Positions 1 through 11,420 of a stretch of 64,000 nucleotides of DNA are shown here, piece after piece. A program made the position numbers and the translations under genes. Position 1 is the first letter of the stretch. Every line of letters starts with the position of its first letter. The DNA is from Rhabdophis nuchalis (lineage: Eukaryota; Chordata; Lepidosauria; Squamata; Natricidae): the NCBI GenBank assembly GCA_039707465.1, contig CM077651.1, forward strand, positions 23,350,019-23,414,018. Direction: 5' to 3'. The notes under the pieces are model-generated. The model ran no database searches. It was not told the origin of the DNA and saw nothing but the letters and a program-made list of their open reading frames with translations.

Positions 1-1554
1 ATAATTTTTCCTAACAAATCTTTCATTAAAACTTATATCTGCAAAGACATTGTATTTTCTACATCGATACACTGTTACTTGAAAAAGAAGGTAGCCATCA
101 CCCAACAAAATTCTTTACTGATTTTAATGTTTCGTTCTGTTTCCCTGAGCTTGTATAACTGAGCGATGCAGAATGGTAAAGAACCTCTTTTTGATATTTT
201 TCAATTCATGTCCTAATGATATTCCTTGAAAATAAATCAGATTGGTTTCAGTTCATCTCACTTCAGTTTAAATATATTTAACTGTTTCTTTGTATTGTCT
301 ATTGTATTATTGTACATTAATATCCTCTCACTGGAATTAAAATTTGCTTTCTGAACTGTAGTACAAGGATTTCCAACTTGGTAGCTCTGATACCATACCT
401 ATAAATGTAATTTATTGGAATCTCCTTCTTTGGGCATACCAAGAGCCTTGAGTTACTTATATTTCAAAGTCAATCCTAAGAAATTAAAAAAAACCTGAAT
501 ATTTATCTTCTGTGAGTTAACTCTTACTAAAACTTGCTCACTGACCTTCAATAGCGCTGGGCCACAGTTGTACGGATGGCAGTGAATCTTATCTCCCTCG
601 CTGTCAAATTGTACAAAGCACAGAGCAGGACTGATTAAGAAGATGATGAGTATCTGTTTGTATCTAGAAGTTGTTTCTTCCACAGTTCTAAGGTATAACT
701 ATCCTGGAATAAAACATTCATATTTTGATTAATAACAAATTGTTTTCAATACAGAATACGAGTTTAATACTCTGTATTGGATAGTAGTAAGATTATTGAA
801 AAAACATGGGAGAGATGTCTCCATTGAACTTAGCAATATTAATTCAAGACTTTGTAGACAAACCTAAATAGTTCAAGTATAATGCTAATGAAGTTGGAAC
901 TTCAGCCAGGCACAGTTATTCAATCTGTAATTAATTTAATAGTTTTACATCATGGAGAGAGAACATTTTTATTTAATTTTCACACATATTGGTATGATTT
1001 TGATACAAATTGATTGACTTTCCCATTTTTTTGAACAAAAGATTTCCTATTTTGTCTCCAAAATTCAACCATCCCTCCAATCATTTTCACCCTATTCTCC
1101 TTTAATTTCTGGAGGTAGGTAAGATTACCAATATTAATTAAGGGTAATGAGAAAAGCAACTACCAGATTCCTTCTTAATTTCATCCACAAGAGATTTTCA
1201 TAGCATAAATATTGTGCATATCTTGGATAGGAATTTTAGTTTAGTTTATGCCCTTTTCAGAATTTTTTTCTGACTTCTTCATCTTGTTTTGTAAAATCTT
1301 GTGTAGTTTCTTATTATGTTCCATTCCAAAAATGTCCATTATGTTGAAAGAGCAAAGTGTTTTTTTGAGTTGAGCTCAGTGCTTAGTGATTTCATATCTT
1401 AGCAACAATATGGAAATAGTTTACCATTGCCTTCTACTGGGTTATTAATTAGTTTTACAATCTATCCACACTTAGATTAGATTTATGGTTTTCCAGTAAA
1501 GATGTGCATAATCTACAGAATGCACAAAACCAAGGATGAAAAGCCTTTTAGAGT
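1..1554. other. AT-rich intronic or upstream sequence, nothing recognised
   Basis: This stretch is AT-rich with no long open frame and no TE protein signature. It lies upstream of the MBNL2 start exon on the same strand, so it is probably 5' intron. I see no exon, RNA gene or clear repeat in it. Confidence 0.6.
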
Positions 1555-2255
1555 GCATATCAATCGATGTTAAAGGAAAAAAGAACAACATTGCCATAGG
1601 CGTATACTATAGGCTACCCAACTAAGCAGAAGAAATAGATGAACTTTTTGCTAACCAATTAACAAATGTATGTAAAAAGCATACATGACCATGGGGATGC
1701 TGTAATGGTTGTATGTATAAATTGTGGTCATAAGTCCCTTTTTCAGCACTGTTGTAACTTTGAGCAGTCACTAAATGAACTGTTGTAAGTCAACTACCTG
1801 TACCACTGAAAAATAAAAACAAGAAATCCAAGAAAAAAAACCAGCTTGGTGCCACAAATATATCTCTGATAAACTGAAAGACAAAAAGACAATGACAAAA
1901 AAATGGAAAGAGGGACATTTAACTAAGGCAGAATATCAGCAGATAGCCCGAATCTGCAAAGATGAAGTCAGGAAAGCAAAGGCTAAGAATGAACTAAGAC
2001 TTTTAACAAAAATCAAATATAATAAAAAAAGTCTTTTTCAACATATAAATAATAAGAATAAAGTCAAGGAAACAGTCAGTCCACTAAGGAGAGAAGATGG
2101 CAAGGAAGTAACAGGCAGTAGAGAGACTGCGCACATAATTTTGGCATGCTGTAAGAAAAAGATTTGCCATCACTGGTATAGGGTCTCCTGCTTAAGCAGA
2201 GGGTTGGACTAGAAGACCTCCCAGGTCCCTTCCAGCTCTATTCTGATTAAATTGA
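1555..2255 (+). mobile_element. CR1 LINE fragments (endonuclease end, linker, 3' end)
   Basis: Bases 1590-1665 translate to an eroded copy of the CR1 endonuclease segment (like YYRLPN..AEEIDELFANQL). Bases 1890-2110 encode the lysine-rich linker WKEGHLTKAEYQQIARICKDE, which recurs at 12810. The last 80 bases are the CR1 3' end (ggttggactagaagacctcc, ccttccagctctattctg). The reverse-transcriptase core is missing, so this is an internally deleted dead copy. A TA-flanked MITE interrupts it near 1670-1801. Confidence 0.8.
1670..1801 (+). mobile_element. Partial MITE ('GTAGTCCTCGACTTACGACC' family)
   Basis: The segment holds the 3' half of a roughly 390-bp MITE seen whole at 30841-31221. Shared marks are 'ggtcataagtc', 'cagcactgttgtaactttga' and the end 'gtaagtcaactacctgta'. 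It sits inside the CR1 fragment, so it arrived later. Superfamily assignment (Tc1/mariner-like) is inferred from TA flanks of the complete copies. Confidence 0.65.
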
Positions 2256-2259
2256 TTAA

Positions 2260-4750
2260 TGCTCTTCTGGAATGATAGGAGGTGGAATAAGACCTCGTCT
2301 CCAATGGGAGAATATTCTGGAGGGCAAAGCCCCCAGCAGAAAAGCAGAAATCATTTGGCAAATGGGATCTGAAATAGGTTTCTTCCGCTGGAGTAAGTGG
2401 GATGCATCAATCCCATTAGGGTGAGACAGCTCAAGTTCCTAATATTTTGAGGTGGGTACAGTAAAAAAAAAGGTACAATAAGCCCTAAATAGGCACGTAG
2501 AGGTTAAACATTAGTTAAACATATGGTATGGCAAACATTTACAAATAATAGAATAATCATTAGGTATGTTTTTTAAGAATTGCTGGAAATTAATGTTATG
2601 CTGAACATTAAAATGAGATAGGGATTTTGTAGCTCTCTGGGCTTTTTAATATTCCTAATGCCAAATCAAATTTTAAATATTATCAGAATATTTAACATGT
2701 TACATAGTAAAAAAATAAGGAAAATATGTTTTAATATACATACCAAAATGAAATGGAAATTAATTGTCTAGCATTCCAAAGTCACATGATCTATCTCAGA
2801 AGTATTGCTCTAAAAGTTAAATGTTATTACACTTGGATTAATTGTATTAATATGCATGAACAAATCTCAGCAGAGGAACAGAGCATCCTTTCTTCATAAT
2901 CATTTACTGCAGAATAGACATTTAAGTGCCAAAATAAATGCTTATCAACAAAAAGATAGTTGAAATGTAAATAAAACAACTACTCCAATTTTAAAATCTA
3001 ATTATTTCCTTTTACATGAATGTATTTTCTGTTGTGTAACTGCCAAATCTGACAAATCAGTGCCTTAGCACTTGGGTTCCTTCCCCCCCCTAGATTTCTG
3101 TTCATTATTGGTATCATTTACCTTCTTCAAAACACCATTTTCAGAGGGGAAGGGATATTTCTGTTGTATTGGTACAGATGCTCTGTTTTTGCACATTAGT
3201 AAGTTCTGCTGCCTTGTCAGTCACTGCCTTCCAATGAGTTGCTAAGACCAGCAGAGCGCTCAAGCTTTCACCTAATTGGCTAAGGGCTGTATTTTGGGAG
3301 GAATTTTGCTAGAAGGAAAGGCTGCAGTCTTTCGCCAGCAGCCTCCAGGCCGTCTTTGCTTCATCATCATCTAAAGGGAAATCCCCAGATAAGGCATAAA
3401 GCTTTTAGCTAGAGGAGGGAGAAAATAAGCATGATAATTATTCCTCGGAAACTTACGCATCATCAGGATGATGCAATTGAAAAGATATGGCTACTCCTAC
3501 ATTAGAGGATTTTGCTTGCTTCATGGGAGTGCCGATTAGACACAGCTACAAAAGGTAGGTAGGAGGTTGATTAAAAATACATTGCTGAATGTTTATAGAG
3601 TTTGCTGCACTATGCTGCAGATCATATGTGTTACTTGGAGCAAGGGTTTAGAGAAAAGAGATTTCTCCTAAGAACAGGGAATCTGTATGTGAGAATTAAA
3701 TCAATTCATGTCAAAGCAATCTGTAGTTCTCTTAGAAAATAAATGGTTTGTTTTTTCTAATAGCATTCACAGAAATTTTCTAATTTTCTTTTAGGTATGG
3801 CATTTCTACATGAATCTTGAACAGTGTCTTTTGTTTTTCTCACTTAAAACTTGGGTCAATTTGTTTGGCGTTTTTCCTCCAGAAAACACTGACAATCTGT
3901 ATATAAAGTTGCATATAAGGAAAATGTTAAGTAAACACAGGTGAATGCATAATGCGTGTTTTGAATATTTGTTCTTAAGATTCAATATCTCAGAGGATTA
4001 AAGATGCTAAGGATCAATGCTGATTTATAATAGTAGCTATATGCTCATAGGAACACCAATACAGTAAAACAGAAGGCATAAATTTAAGAACTGTTTCTGT
4101 TTTTTTGGGCTGCAATTTCATCATGATTTTCATAGATTTCAAATGGCTTTATGGGAAAAAATGTCAGTTTTTACATGCTCATCTTTAATCAATCCAGAGT
4201 TTTGGCAGATTTAAGTGAGAAAATATGTTAACTGATAATTTATGAATAGTATTTTATTTCTTATAATAGAAGTGTTGATAGAAATAGAGCTGCTGGATAA
4301 ATACCTAGTGATAACTTCCAAATCCTGATTACTAATCCTTCCCAGAGTGCATCTGTCCATAAAGCAATGATTTTTTTTAATTCTTTGTAAAATGTGGTAG
4401 ACACAGATATGAAGAATCATGAATTGGGTCTAACATACAGTATAACAATTTGGGAAAAATAGAGTGCAAATAATTTAATCCTTTTTGCCTGATATTAATA
4501 TAAATGCAGCCTCAGGCTACTTGTAGGTTGCGTTTGCATAACTTTATTAAGTCATGAGCAGAATTAGAGTTTTGTGTAAGATACCACATAGTCCATTCAT
4601 CAATGAATTGGAGGAGGATTGTTTTAACTTTGTTTTAACTTTCAACAGCCCCAGGATTGGATTGGCTAATCAAGTCCTCCCTGTGATAAATTCAGAATGG
4701 GTTATTTCAATCATTCTGGATATGTTTCAAACTCAAAGAACCCCCTGACA
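2260..4750. other. TE-poor upstream intron block
   Basis: About 2.5 kb without recognisable TEs, in contrast to its neighbours. It contains the candidate 5' exon described separately (3170-3554). The rest is AT-rich sequence with no supported coding exon; the two short open frames here have no recognisable domain. TE exclusion over this length in an otherwise saturated window suggests functional constraint, which is inference. Confidence 0.5.
3170..3554 (+). promoter_or_regulatory. MBNL2: Candidate alternative promoter and 5'UTR exon of MBNL2
   Basis: A moderately GC-enriched island in AT-rich DNA. It has an inverted CCAAT box (ATTGG, about 3275), many YGCY motifs (TGCT, TGCC, CGCC) that could bind MBNL itself, and a strong donor-like site AAAG|GTAGGT with its GT at 3555-3556. 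No ATG-initiated coding frame fits a protein, so if transcribed it would be 5'UTR. MBNL genes are known to use several alternative first exons. The start is undetermined. It could equally be an intronic enhancer; nothing here proves transcription. Confidence 0.35.
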
Positions 4751-4759
4751 TAGCTGACT

Positions 4760-4761
<2 letters not shown>

Positions 4762-4829
<68 letters not shown>
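4762..4829. repeat. (AAT)n trinucleotide microsatellite
   Basis: About 22 uninterrupted TAA/AAT units. It immediately precedes the 5' edge of the L2 copy. The purity suggests an ongoing length polymorphism. Confidence 0.97.
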
Positions 4830-6480
4830 TTTGCCATCAATACGGTCTTGGGGAGGGGCAGGGGCGGTGGGAGAGGGGATGGACGCCATCAGTTGGAGAA
4901 TCGTGGCCGATGGTTACAGGTGGTCACGCGCTCCAACTCCCCTTTTCCCCATCGCAGACTAGGTGAGCAAGAACCACAGACCCGGGGCCTTGGGCTGATG
5001 CTATGCAACGCCAGGTCCGTGGTACAAAAAGCCCCTCTCATACATGAACTTGTGTTGGAGGGGGACCCGGACCTGATAGGCATTACGGAAACCTGGTTGG
5101 GCCACGAGGGAGGACATCCCCTCGTAGAAATGTGCCCACCAGGATACCGGGCCTTCCATCAGCCCAGGGCCTTAGGGAGGGGTGGGGGAGTGGCGATCAT
5201 GGTTAGGGAAGGTCTTGAGCCAAAGGAGACCACAGTCCCTCAGACGACCGGGTGCGAATCCCTCCTTGTGAAGTGGGGCCTGGGGAAGCAGTTGGGCGTG
5301 TTAGTTGTATACCTGGCTCCTCGCTATGCAACAACAGCCCTGCCCATGCTGCTCGAGGTTATAGCCGGGGTGGCGGTTGAGACCCCCAGACTTGTAGTCA
5401 TGGGGGACTTTAACCTGCCATCAGCAGGTGAAACCTCTGGTGTGGCTCGGGAGTTCATGGTTTCCATGACAGCCTTGGACCTGACTCAGGTAGTTCTAGG
5501 CCCTACTCATGAGGTTATGTCCCGGTGTTTAGAGGCCGTACGGATCTAGATGGGTAGTAACAAACTCAGGCTCAACCTGTCCAAGACTGAGTGGCTGTGG
5601 CTTCCGGCACCCCGTTTCAGCCAGATTATTCCAACTCTGGCCATTGGGGGCGAAACACCAGCCCCCGTGGAGAGGGCGCGCAATTTGGGTGTCCTCCTGG
5701 ACTCCTGGCTGACCATGGAGGACCATGTGGCGGCCGTGGCCAGGGGGGCGTTCCATCAGGTACGCCTGATGCGCCAATTGCGTCCCTTACTGGACCGGGG
5801 AGCCTTACGCACAGTCACCCAAGCACTCGTCACATCTCGACTTGACTATTGCAATGCTCTCTACATGGGGCTTCCCTTGAGATGCACCCGAAGACTACAG
5901 TTAGTCCAGAATGCGGCCGCGCGGATAATTACGGGAGCGCCCAAACACTCCCATATAACACCTGTCCTGCGCGAGCTCCACTGGCTTCCTGTGGTCTTTC
6001 GGGTGCGCTTCAAGGTCCTAACGACCATCTTCAAAGCGCTCCATGGCTCGGGACCTAGCTATATGCAAGACCACCTCCTGCCCCATACATCCCTGGGACC
6101 GACACGCTCCCACAGAGAGGGCCTCCTCAGGGTGCCGTCGGTCGGGCAATGTCGACTGGCGGCACCCAGGGGAGAGCCTTCTCTGTGGCAGGACCAGCCC
6201 TTTGGAACGACCTGCCCCCTGAAATCCGTACCATTGCTGACCTCCGCCTCTTCCGCAAATGTCTTAAGACTCACCTCTTCCAACTAGCCGGCCTTGCGTA
6301 ACCCCAGCACCGCCAGTTGTAAATGGGGATTTTAAAATGGTCACAACACAGGCACCTAATATCTCTGTATTTATGTTTATTGATGTAATTCTTTGTTCGC
6401 CGCCCCGAGTCCCTTTGTGGTGAGATGGGAGCGGGTTATAAATGTGAAAAATAAATAAAATAAATAAATAAATAAACAAA
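4830..6480 (+). mobile_element. L2-clade LINE, internally deleted, endonuclease joined to RT C-terminus
   Basis: 4848-5510 encodes an apurinic-type endonuclease domain, with motifs LMLCNARSVVQK, DLIGITETWLG and VVMGDFNLPS. It then jumps at about 5515 straight into the RT thumb and C-terminal region (KTEWLWLPAP, LVTSRLDYCNALYMGLPL, LQLVQNAAARIITGA, HWLPVVFRVRFKVLTTIFKAL). Both parts share one reading frame, broken by a TAG at 5547-5549 where sister copies read TGG (compare RIWMG at 58460). A second break near 6170 shifts frame. The 3' end has the L2 tail 'cgccgccccgagtcc' and a (TAAA)n end. The RT catalytic core is absent, so the copy cannot self-mobilise. Confidence 0.88.
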
Positions 6481-6984
6481 CAAAGTGCTGTAACTTAAAT
6501 ATGTTTAACATCCAGAATATGTTGAACATCCCTAGATAATAAAAAAATATGTACTACTTACTTATAGCTCTGAGAATGATTTGCTAGCAACTTTGAATAG
6601 TTCATTTTTGCTAACAAGGAATATATCTGTTGGGAAATTAATATATCTCCTGTCCTGTATTGCACTGAATTAATAATATAACCACATCTAAATTAAGACA
6701 TTGTGCTACATTGATTTCTAAAAAGAGAAGTTATTATATATTTTAAATATTCATTGCAATTGGTTGAATCTAAAATAATTGATGGAATCATCCCTGTGGG
6801 TTGGTCATTTACTTATATGTTACACAATAATTTCTGTGTATACTATATATACCTTCAATGTAAAATTCTTAAATCTGTTTTTTATTCTTTTTTGTTAAAT
6901 TTCATTTAGTAATGTGATACTTGAATGTAGATTAGATTTCATGACTATTTGTGAATAGCCTTGATATAGATCCAACTCAGGACA
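6481..6984. other. AT-rich intron, nothing recognised
   Basis: Intronic AT-rich sequence between the L2 tail and a CR1 3' end. No coding, RNA or repeat signature was found. Confidence 0.5.
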
Positions 6985-7165
6985 ATTTTCTTGACATTGA
7001 GACCAATGAATCAGGTTTGGCTTCAAAGGTTGTGGATGCTTCACCATTGGAGGTTTTTAAGAAGAGATTGGACAGCTATTCTTGTGGGATGGTATAAGGT
7101 CTTCTGCTTGGGCAGGGACTAGAAGACCTCCAAAATGCCCTCCAATTCTGTTATTCTGTTATCAT
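6985..7165 (+). mobile_element. CR1 LINE 3'-end fragment
   Basis: Contains the CR1 terminal block with 'ggaggtttttaagaagagattgg', 'gggactagaagacctcc' and 'ccaattctgttattctgtta'. It is 5' truncated, as is usual for CR1. Confidence 0.85.
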
Positions 7166-8031
7166 AATTTTCATTTTTGGCTGATGCAGTTTTAGTGTCT
7201 AAAAAGTACTTAATACATTTTCTATTCTTTGTTTCCATATTTAAGGCAGCGTAACAAAACTGCTTTCTTACTACTTAATTGCCCCCTCATTTCTATTTTT
7301 TTACAGGCCCACCTTGTATCTTTCATTCTATCTTGAAGTTAGTCTTAAAAGATGTGAATGTAGCTTGCATGCCCAACAATAGACTCCAGACACCTAATAT
7401 ATTGTGTCCAATATAGTTTTGGGAGAATCAGACTCATGCCTTCCATTCACTTGTTTTGGGACTTGGCTAGTCTACCCAATGCCATGGACTGCTAATTAAC
7501 AAGTCGTCTTCATAACTCTGTCCTTTGACTCTTGTCAACTTCCCTGCATTAGTACCTTCAGCTAATCTTCATCCCCACCCTCCAGGGAATTCTCTGCTAA
7601 ATCTGGCCCCAAGGTACTCCTGGGGATACCTCTACCAGATTAGTTCCTAAGAGACTCTGGTTTTGTTTATGAATGTTTCTACCAAACCTGCCTCTGATCT
7701 TTTAAAATGACACTTCAGCCAGATTGGCCCCTAGATACTTTACACAATTTTTTCCCCAATCACCTATTTCATTTCCTCAAATATGGCAATGCTACAATAT
7801 TCAAGCGACATCCTTTTCTGTTCTTCAATAAATTGTGTCTGTGAGGCTCCCAAAGCAGACAACTTTTTCTCTTTATTGTTCTTTTAGTTAGCTGGATAAG
7901 AGATTAGAGTTGAAGGTTTCGGCCTGATAAGCAATTACAGAATTCAGTGTCCTAATCTAATCTAAAAGGAAAAGAAAGAGGAAGAAGAAACAGTCTTTCA
8001 AGATCTTTCTGGAAGATGCAAACTGAAGAGA
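7166..8031. other. Intron, nothing recognised
   Basis: Mixed-composition intron without a supported feature. Short pyrimidine-rich runs do not form a convincing exon. Confidence 0.45.
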
Positions 8032-8039
8032 TGTTAAAT

Positions 8040-8264
8040 CAGGGTTAGTCAACCTTTTTATACCTACCGCCCACTTTTGTATCTCTGTTAGTAGTAAAAT
8101 TTTCTAACCGCCCACCAGTTCGCAGTAATGGTGATTTATAAAGTAGGGAAGTCAATTAAATTAAAAAAAGGAAAGTGCTTCAGTATCGGACAAAACCCCT
8201 ACCGCTCACCATGAAAGCTGGAACACCCACTAGTGGGTGGAAGGGACCAGGTTGACTACCACTG
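8040..8264. mobile_element. hAT MITE with 8-bp TSD (TGTTAAAT)
   Basis: A 225-bp element with ends CAGGGTTAGTCAACC and GGTTGACTACCACTG, flanked by identical 8-bp duplications TGTTAAAT at 8032-8039 and 8265-8272. Internal sequence (cgcccacttttgt, taccgc, agtgggtgg) matches copies at 33040 and 37761. Eight-base TSDs and CAG..CTG ends are hAT hallmarks. No transposase is encoded. Confidence 0.93.
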
Positions 8265-8272
8265 TGTTAAAT

Positions 8273-8917
8273 TCTTACCATCCATTTCAGACTCACTAAA
8301 TGCTTCACCAATCTTTTGCCATCAGAGTTTCATGGAAAAATGGTTCTGAAGAAAAGAGACGCAATGGGCAAATTCACCCTGAAAAGCCCAAGAGATGTTT
8401 TGAATACATCTCTTTTCTCATTTTTTAATGAAAAAAATATCCTCTGCTCCATACACCTGTCTATCCTTTCCACTGGCTCTTTACAGAGTTCTTCATATAT
8501 GGGAGTAATACCTAGCTCTTTATTTCTGCATCTTGGTCCATTTCTTGCTCCTTCTTAAAACTTATGTTTTGATATTAACTTCCAGCATCTCGCCTGAACT
8601 CATCCTCAAAATCTGAACAAAGAATAAAGGGTGTAGGAGAAAGCGAATCGATTAAGTGCCTATGATTATTCAATATTATGGTAGAGCAAGACTCAAGGAT
8701 TCTGATATGGTTCCTTTCATTGTATACATCAGCTATCTATGCCCACAAGTGAGGCATGACTCTTGGTCACCTGCAGAATCAAATTGCCACAATCTCTTCC
8801 TCTGCTGGAGATTTTAAAAGATACTTGATTTTTATCTCATTGCACTCTTCCAACTTTTGGTGTTTACAGTTTCATAATAAAATGACATCAGAAACAGAAC
8901 AGCATACAATTCAAATA
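8273..8917. other. Intron, nothing recognised
   Basis: Two short + frames (80 and 76 codons) show no domain, no conserved codon pattern and no plausible splice context. I treat the stretch as non-coding intron. Confidence 0.45.
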
Positions 8918-9171
8918 CCCTGTTTCCCTGAAAATAAGCCCTCCCCGGATAATAAGCCCAATCGGGCTTTTGTGTGCATGCACTAAAATAAACCCACCCC
9001 TGAAAATAAGCCCTCCCTGAAAATATTGCACAACTGCAGCAGCCATGAGGTGACCACGCGCGCCACCTCCTGCACCTCAAAAATAACAAGACCTCCCCAA
9101 AAATAAGGCCAAGCGCTTATTTTGGGAGTCAAAAGAAAATAAGACCCTGTTTTTTTTCCGGGGAAACACGG
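8918..9171. mobile_element. TA-flanked MITE ('GTTTCCCTGAAAATAAG' family)
   Basis: Inverted ends read CCCTGTTTCCCTGAAAATAAG and (reverse complement) CCGTGTTTCCCCGG, with TA on both sides (8916-8917, 9172-9173). Related copies lie at 29992-30213 and 53205-53589. No transposase is present. A Tc1/mariner or pogo relationship is inferred from TA flanks. Confidence 0.8.
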
Positions 9172-9429
9172 TAATTAAAAACAAAACTGTAGTAGAAGAG
9201 AAAACCACAAACGGTGCAAATAATGAAGGGCTCTTGAAAAAACTTGGTTTGTAATAATTTCCAGTGGAGAGCCCTTTTTAAAGTTTTGTGCTACTTTGGA
9301 GAAGTGGTGCCCTCTAGCTTTATGGAGGTGTAAATCAACACGTAGAGTCCTGTTTACATGATCAAATAGGCCAGTTTGAATCCAATTGGAGGAGGTGAGC
9401 AGTAGGTACCCAGGTGCCAAATCTTGAAG

Positions 9430-9605
9430 GTCTTTATAGATTATAGATTTCTATGAATATGAGATCTAGTACTGCCTTAAGCACAAAGCCATCTGGGTGA
9501 CCTTGGGCCAGTCACTTTCTCTCAACCTTAGGAAAGAGGCAATGGCAAGCCACTTCTGAAAATGTAAAGAAAACTGCAAGGATTTATTCAATTTCTGAGA
9601 ATCAA
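9430..9605 (+). repeat. Diverged SINE with CORE-like centre
   Basis: Bases 9495-9520 read 'gggtgaccttgggccagtcac', close to the central core of MIR/CORE-type SINEs. They are followed by 'caatggcaagccac' and 'aagaaaactg', also seen near 15270 and 20970. The tRNA-like head is not clear. Confidence 0.6.
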
Positions 9606-9879
9606 AACGATTAAATGGAAGAAAAAAAGTATAAAATGCAAGTACGACTCTTTCCTTGAATCTTCATGATTTTTGTTAGAAAGAATATTTCTCAGTCTGT
9701 AATGACATTATTGTCATTTGGAATTGAGGAAAAATCTTCTTGCTCAGAGATCAAATCAACTTACCTTTGCTACTGATTCGCAAATGTGAGCGCACGCTAG
9801 TTGTCTACCTAGTTGTCCACTTCCATGCATGCTCAAGACATTCTGTGGATTCACAATGTCAAAAACAGCATGTGATGAT

Positions 9880-10430
9880 GTCTGTGTGGGTGGGCGGAGC
9901 CTCCTGGCACCGCTGCTACTGGTTCACCTGAACCAGATAGAACCAGTTGAATTAAAGAGGGCCCCGCGGGGGCGGGTGGGAGCGCGCCCCTGCCCCGCCA
10001 CCCTCTGTGCAGGTGCGTGCCGTGCCGGAGCATGCGCCCACCCGCCGCCCGCCTGTCCTGCCATGGGTGCCCAGGATGAGCCGGGCGAGGAGGAGGAGGC
10101 GGTGGGGCTTCCGGCTGGCCGCTCTCAGCGCATGGTGGCGCAGCGCAAACATCAAGGCTGCGTGGGCTCTGACTGGCTCTCCTCTTCTTCCGCCGCCTGC
10201 TGCCTGTCTGGCTCCTCCCTCGCCGGCCCTCCCCTTCCGCCTGCCAGCCAACCCGCCACTTCCTGCCCGCACCCCATGCCTCTGTCTGAGCGCGTGCAGA
10301 GCACCTGCCGCCTGTCCGCTGCCATCCCAGGCAAAAAGCGGGACATTTTGAAGAGGCTGTGGGAGGCGGGACTAATTCTTTGAAAGCGTGATCGTCCCGC
10401 CAAAAGCGGGACGTCTGGTCACCTTAAGTT
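9880..10430. other. GC-rich, CpG-dense block, probably TE-derived
   Basis: About 550 bp with high GC in an AT-rich intron. The left part (ggttcacctgaaccag) resembles the hAT-type element at 50191-50453. The right part ends in 'aaaagcgggacgtctggtcacc', which looks like a DNA-transposon terminus. Overlapping open frames on both strands are a by-product of GC content, with proline- and alanine-rich low-complexity translations. It could act as a CpG island, but its repeat-like edges argue for a GC-rich transposon. Confidence 0.5.
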
Positions 10431-11420
10431 TGGACCAATTCCTATTATCCCTGAGGAGAAAACCATGCTGCCTGAGACTTATCCAAAATATTTGTATAGC
10501 TTGAGTTGGTTGTCAACAGGAAAGGTTTTGTGGTTGCCAATGACAATTATTATTTTTTAATCATGTAACATTTTAACTACTAGTGACTTTGACTGAGCAT
10601 CTCTACATTGGTAGTGCAAATTATTGAATGAAAAGGGAGAATTATTCAATTCTCTGAATGGAAAGCACAACATTGAGGAAGGACAGAGGAATTTCTTATG
10701 ATAATTGGGGATACTCAAGATTTTTAGATCATTGTCCTCAGTAAATAAATGAACAAGTATAATATTTTTGATCGATTTAATTGGGTTATTTTCATTGAGT
10801 TTTAAGACTTAGAATGGCGAATAGATCATGTTTCATCTATCGGTATTTGCTTATTCATGTATCATATCTCACAAAAATGTTTTAGGTCACACAGGCAGAA
10901 TATTAATATTCAAAACGGTTCACCAACTTTTAAGCATTATCATAAATAGTGCGGCAGTTCAAATATTGTACCCAGTGATATTGTGAGCCTCTATAAGATT
11001 GTACTGCACAGGGAAGAAATGGAAACTTAGTGAATCTTTTCAATGTTCAGCATATCCATTCACAATATAACCAAATTAAAAGGCTCGGTTATTGTATTTA
11101 AAATGTGTTAACATCAGCATTCCATTCCTGGTGTTCCAGAATGCATAAAAATATTAAAATCTTAATCCACCGACAGCTTGGTCTTTACCCCCAAAAGCGA
11201 ATAAATCCGATGAGAAAAGCTTTATTCTGGATATCATTTTATTACTTTACTGGATTATTGTGTTGTGCATCTTGTCTTTTTATTTCCTGGGCTTTTAAAA
11301 TATGTGTTTGATTGCAAGTGTAGTTATATATAGTTATATTGTAGTTACATTTCTAGAATATTTTCTAGAAAAACTGATATTCATATTTATTTCAATAACT
11401 TTTTTGTTTTGTTTTCTCAG
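10431..11420. other. TE-poor intron preceding the start exon
   Basis: AT-rich, without recognisable TEs. It ends in the acceptor tttgttttgttttctcag at 11403-11420, which I take as the 3' splice site of the MBNL2 start exon. Confidence 0.5.

Noticed and set aside
4848..5549. 233-codon frame with an endonuclease-like fold as a possible host nuclease gene
   Set aside because: It is the L2 endonuclease domain followed by L2 RT motifs and an L2 tail.
9829..10383. 184-codon + frame and overlapping minus frames
   Set aside because: They lie in GC-rich, CpG-dense sequence that favours long frames on both strands; translations are low-complexity with no domain and repeat-like edges.
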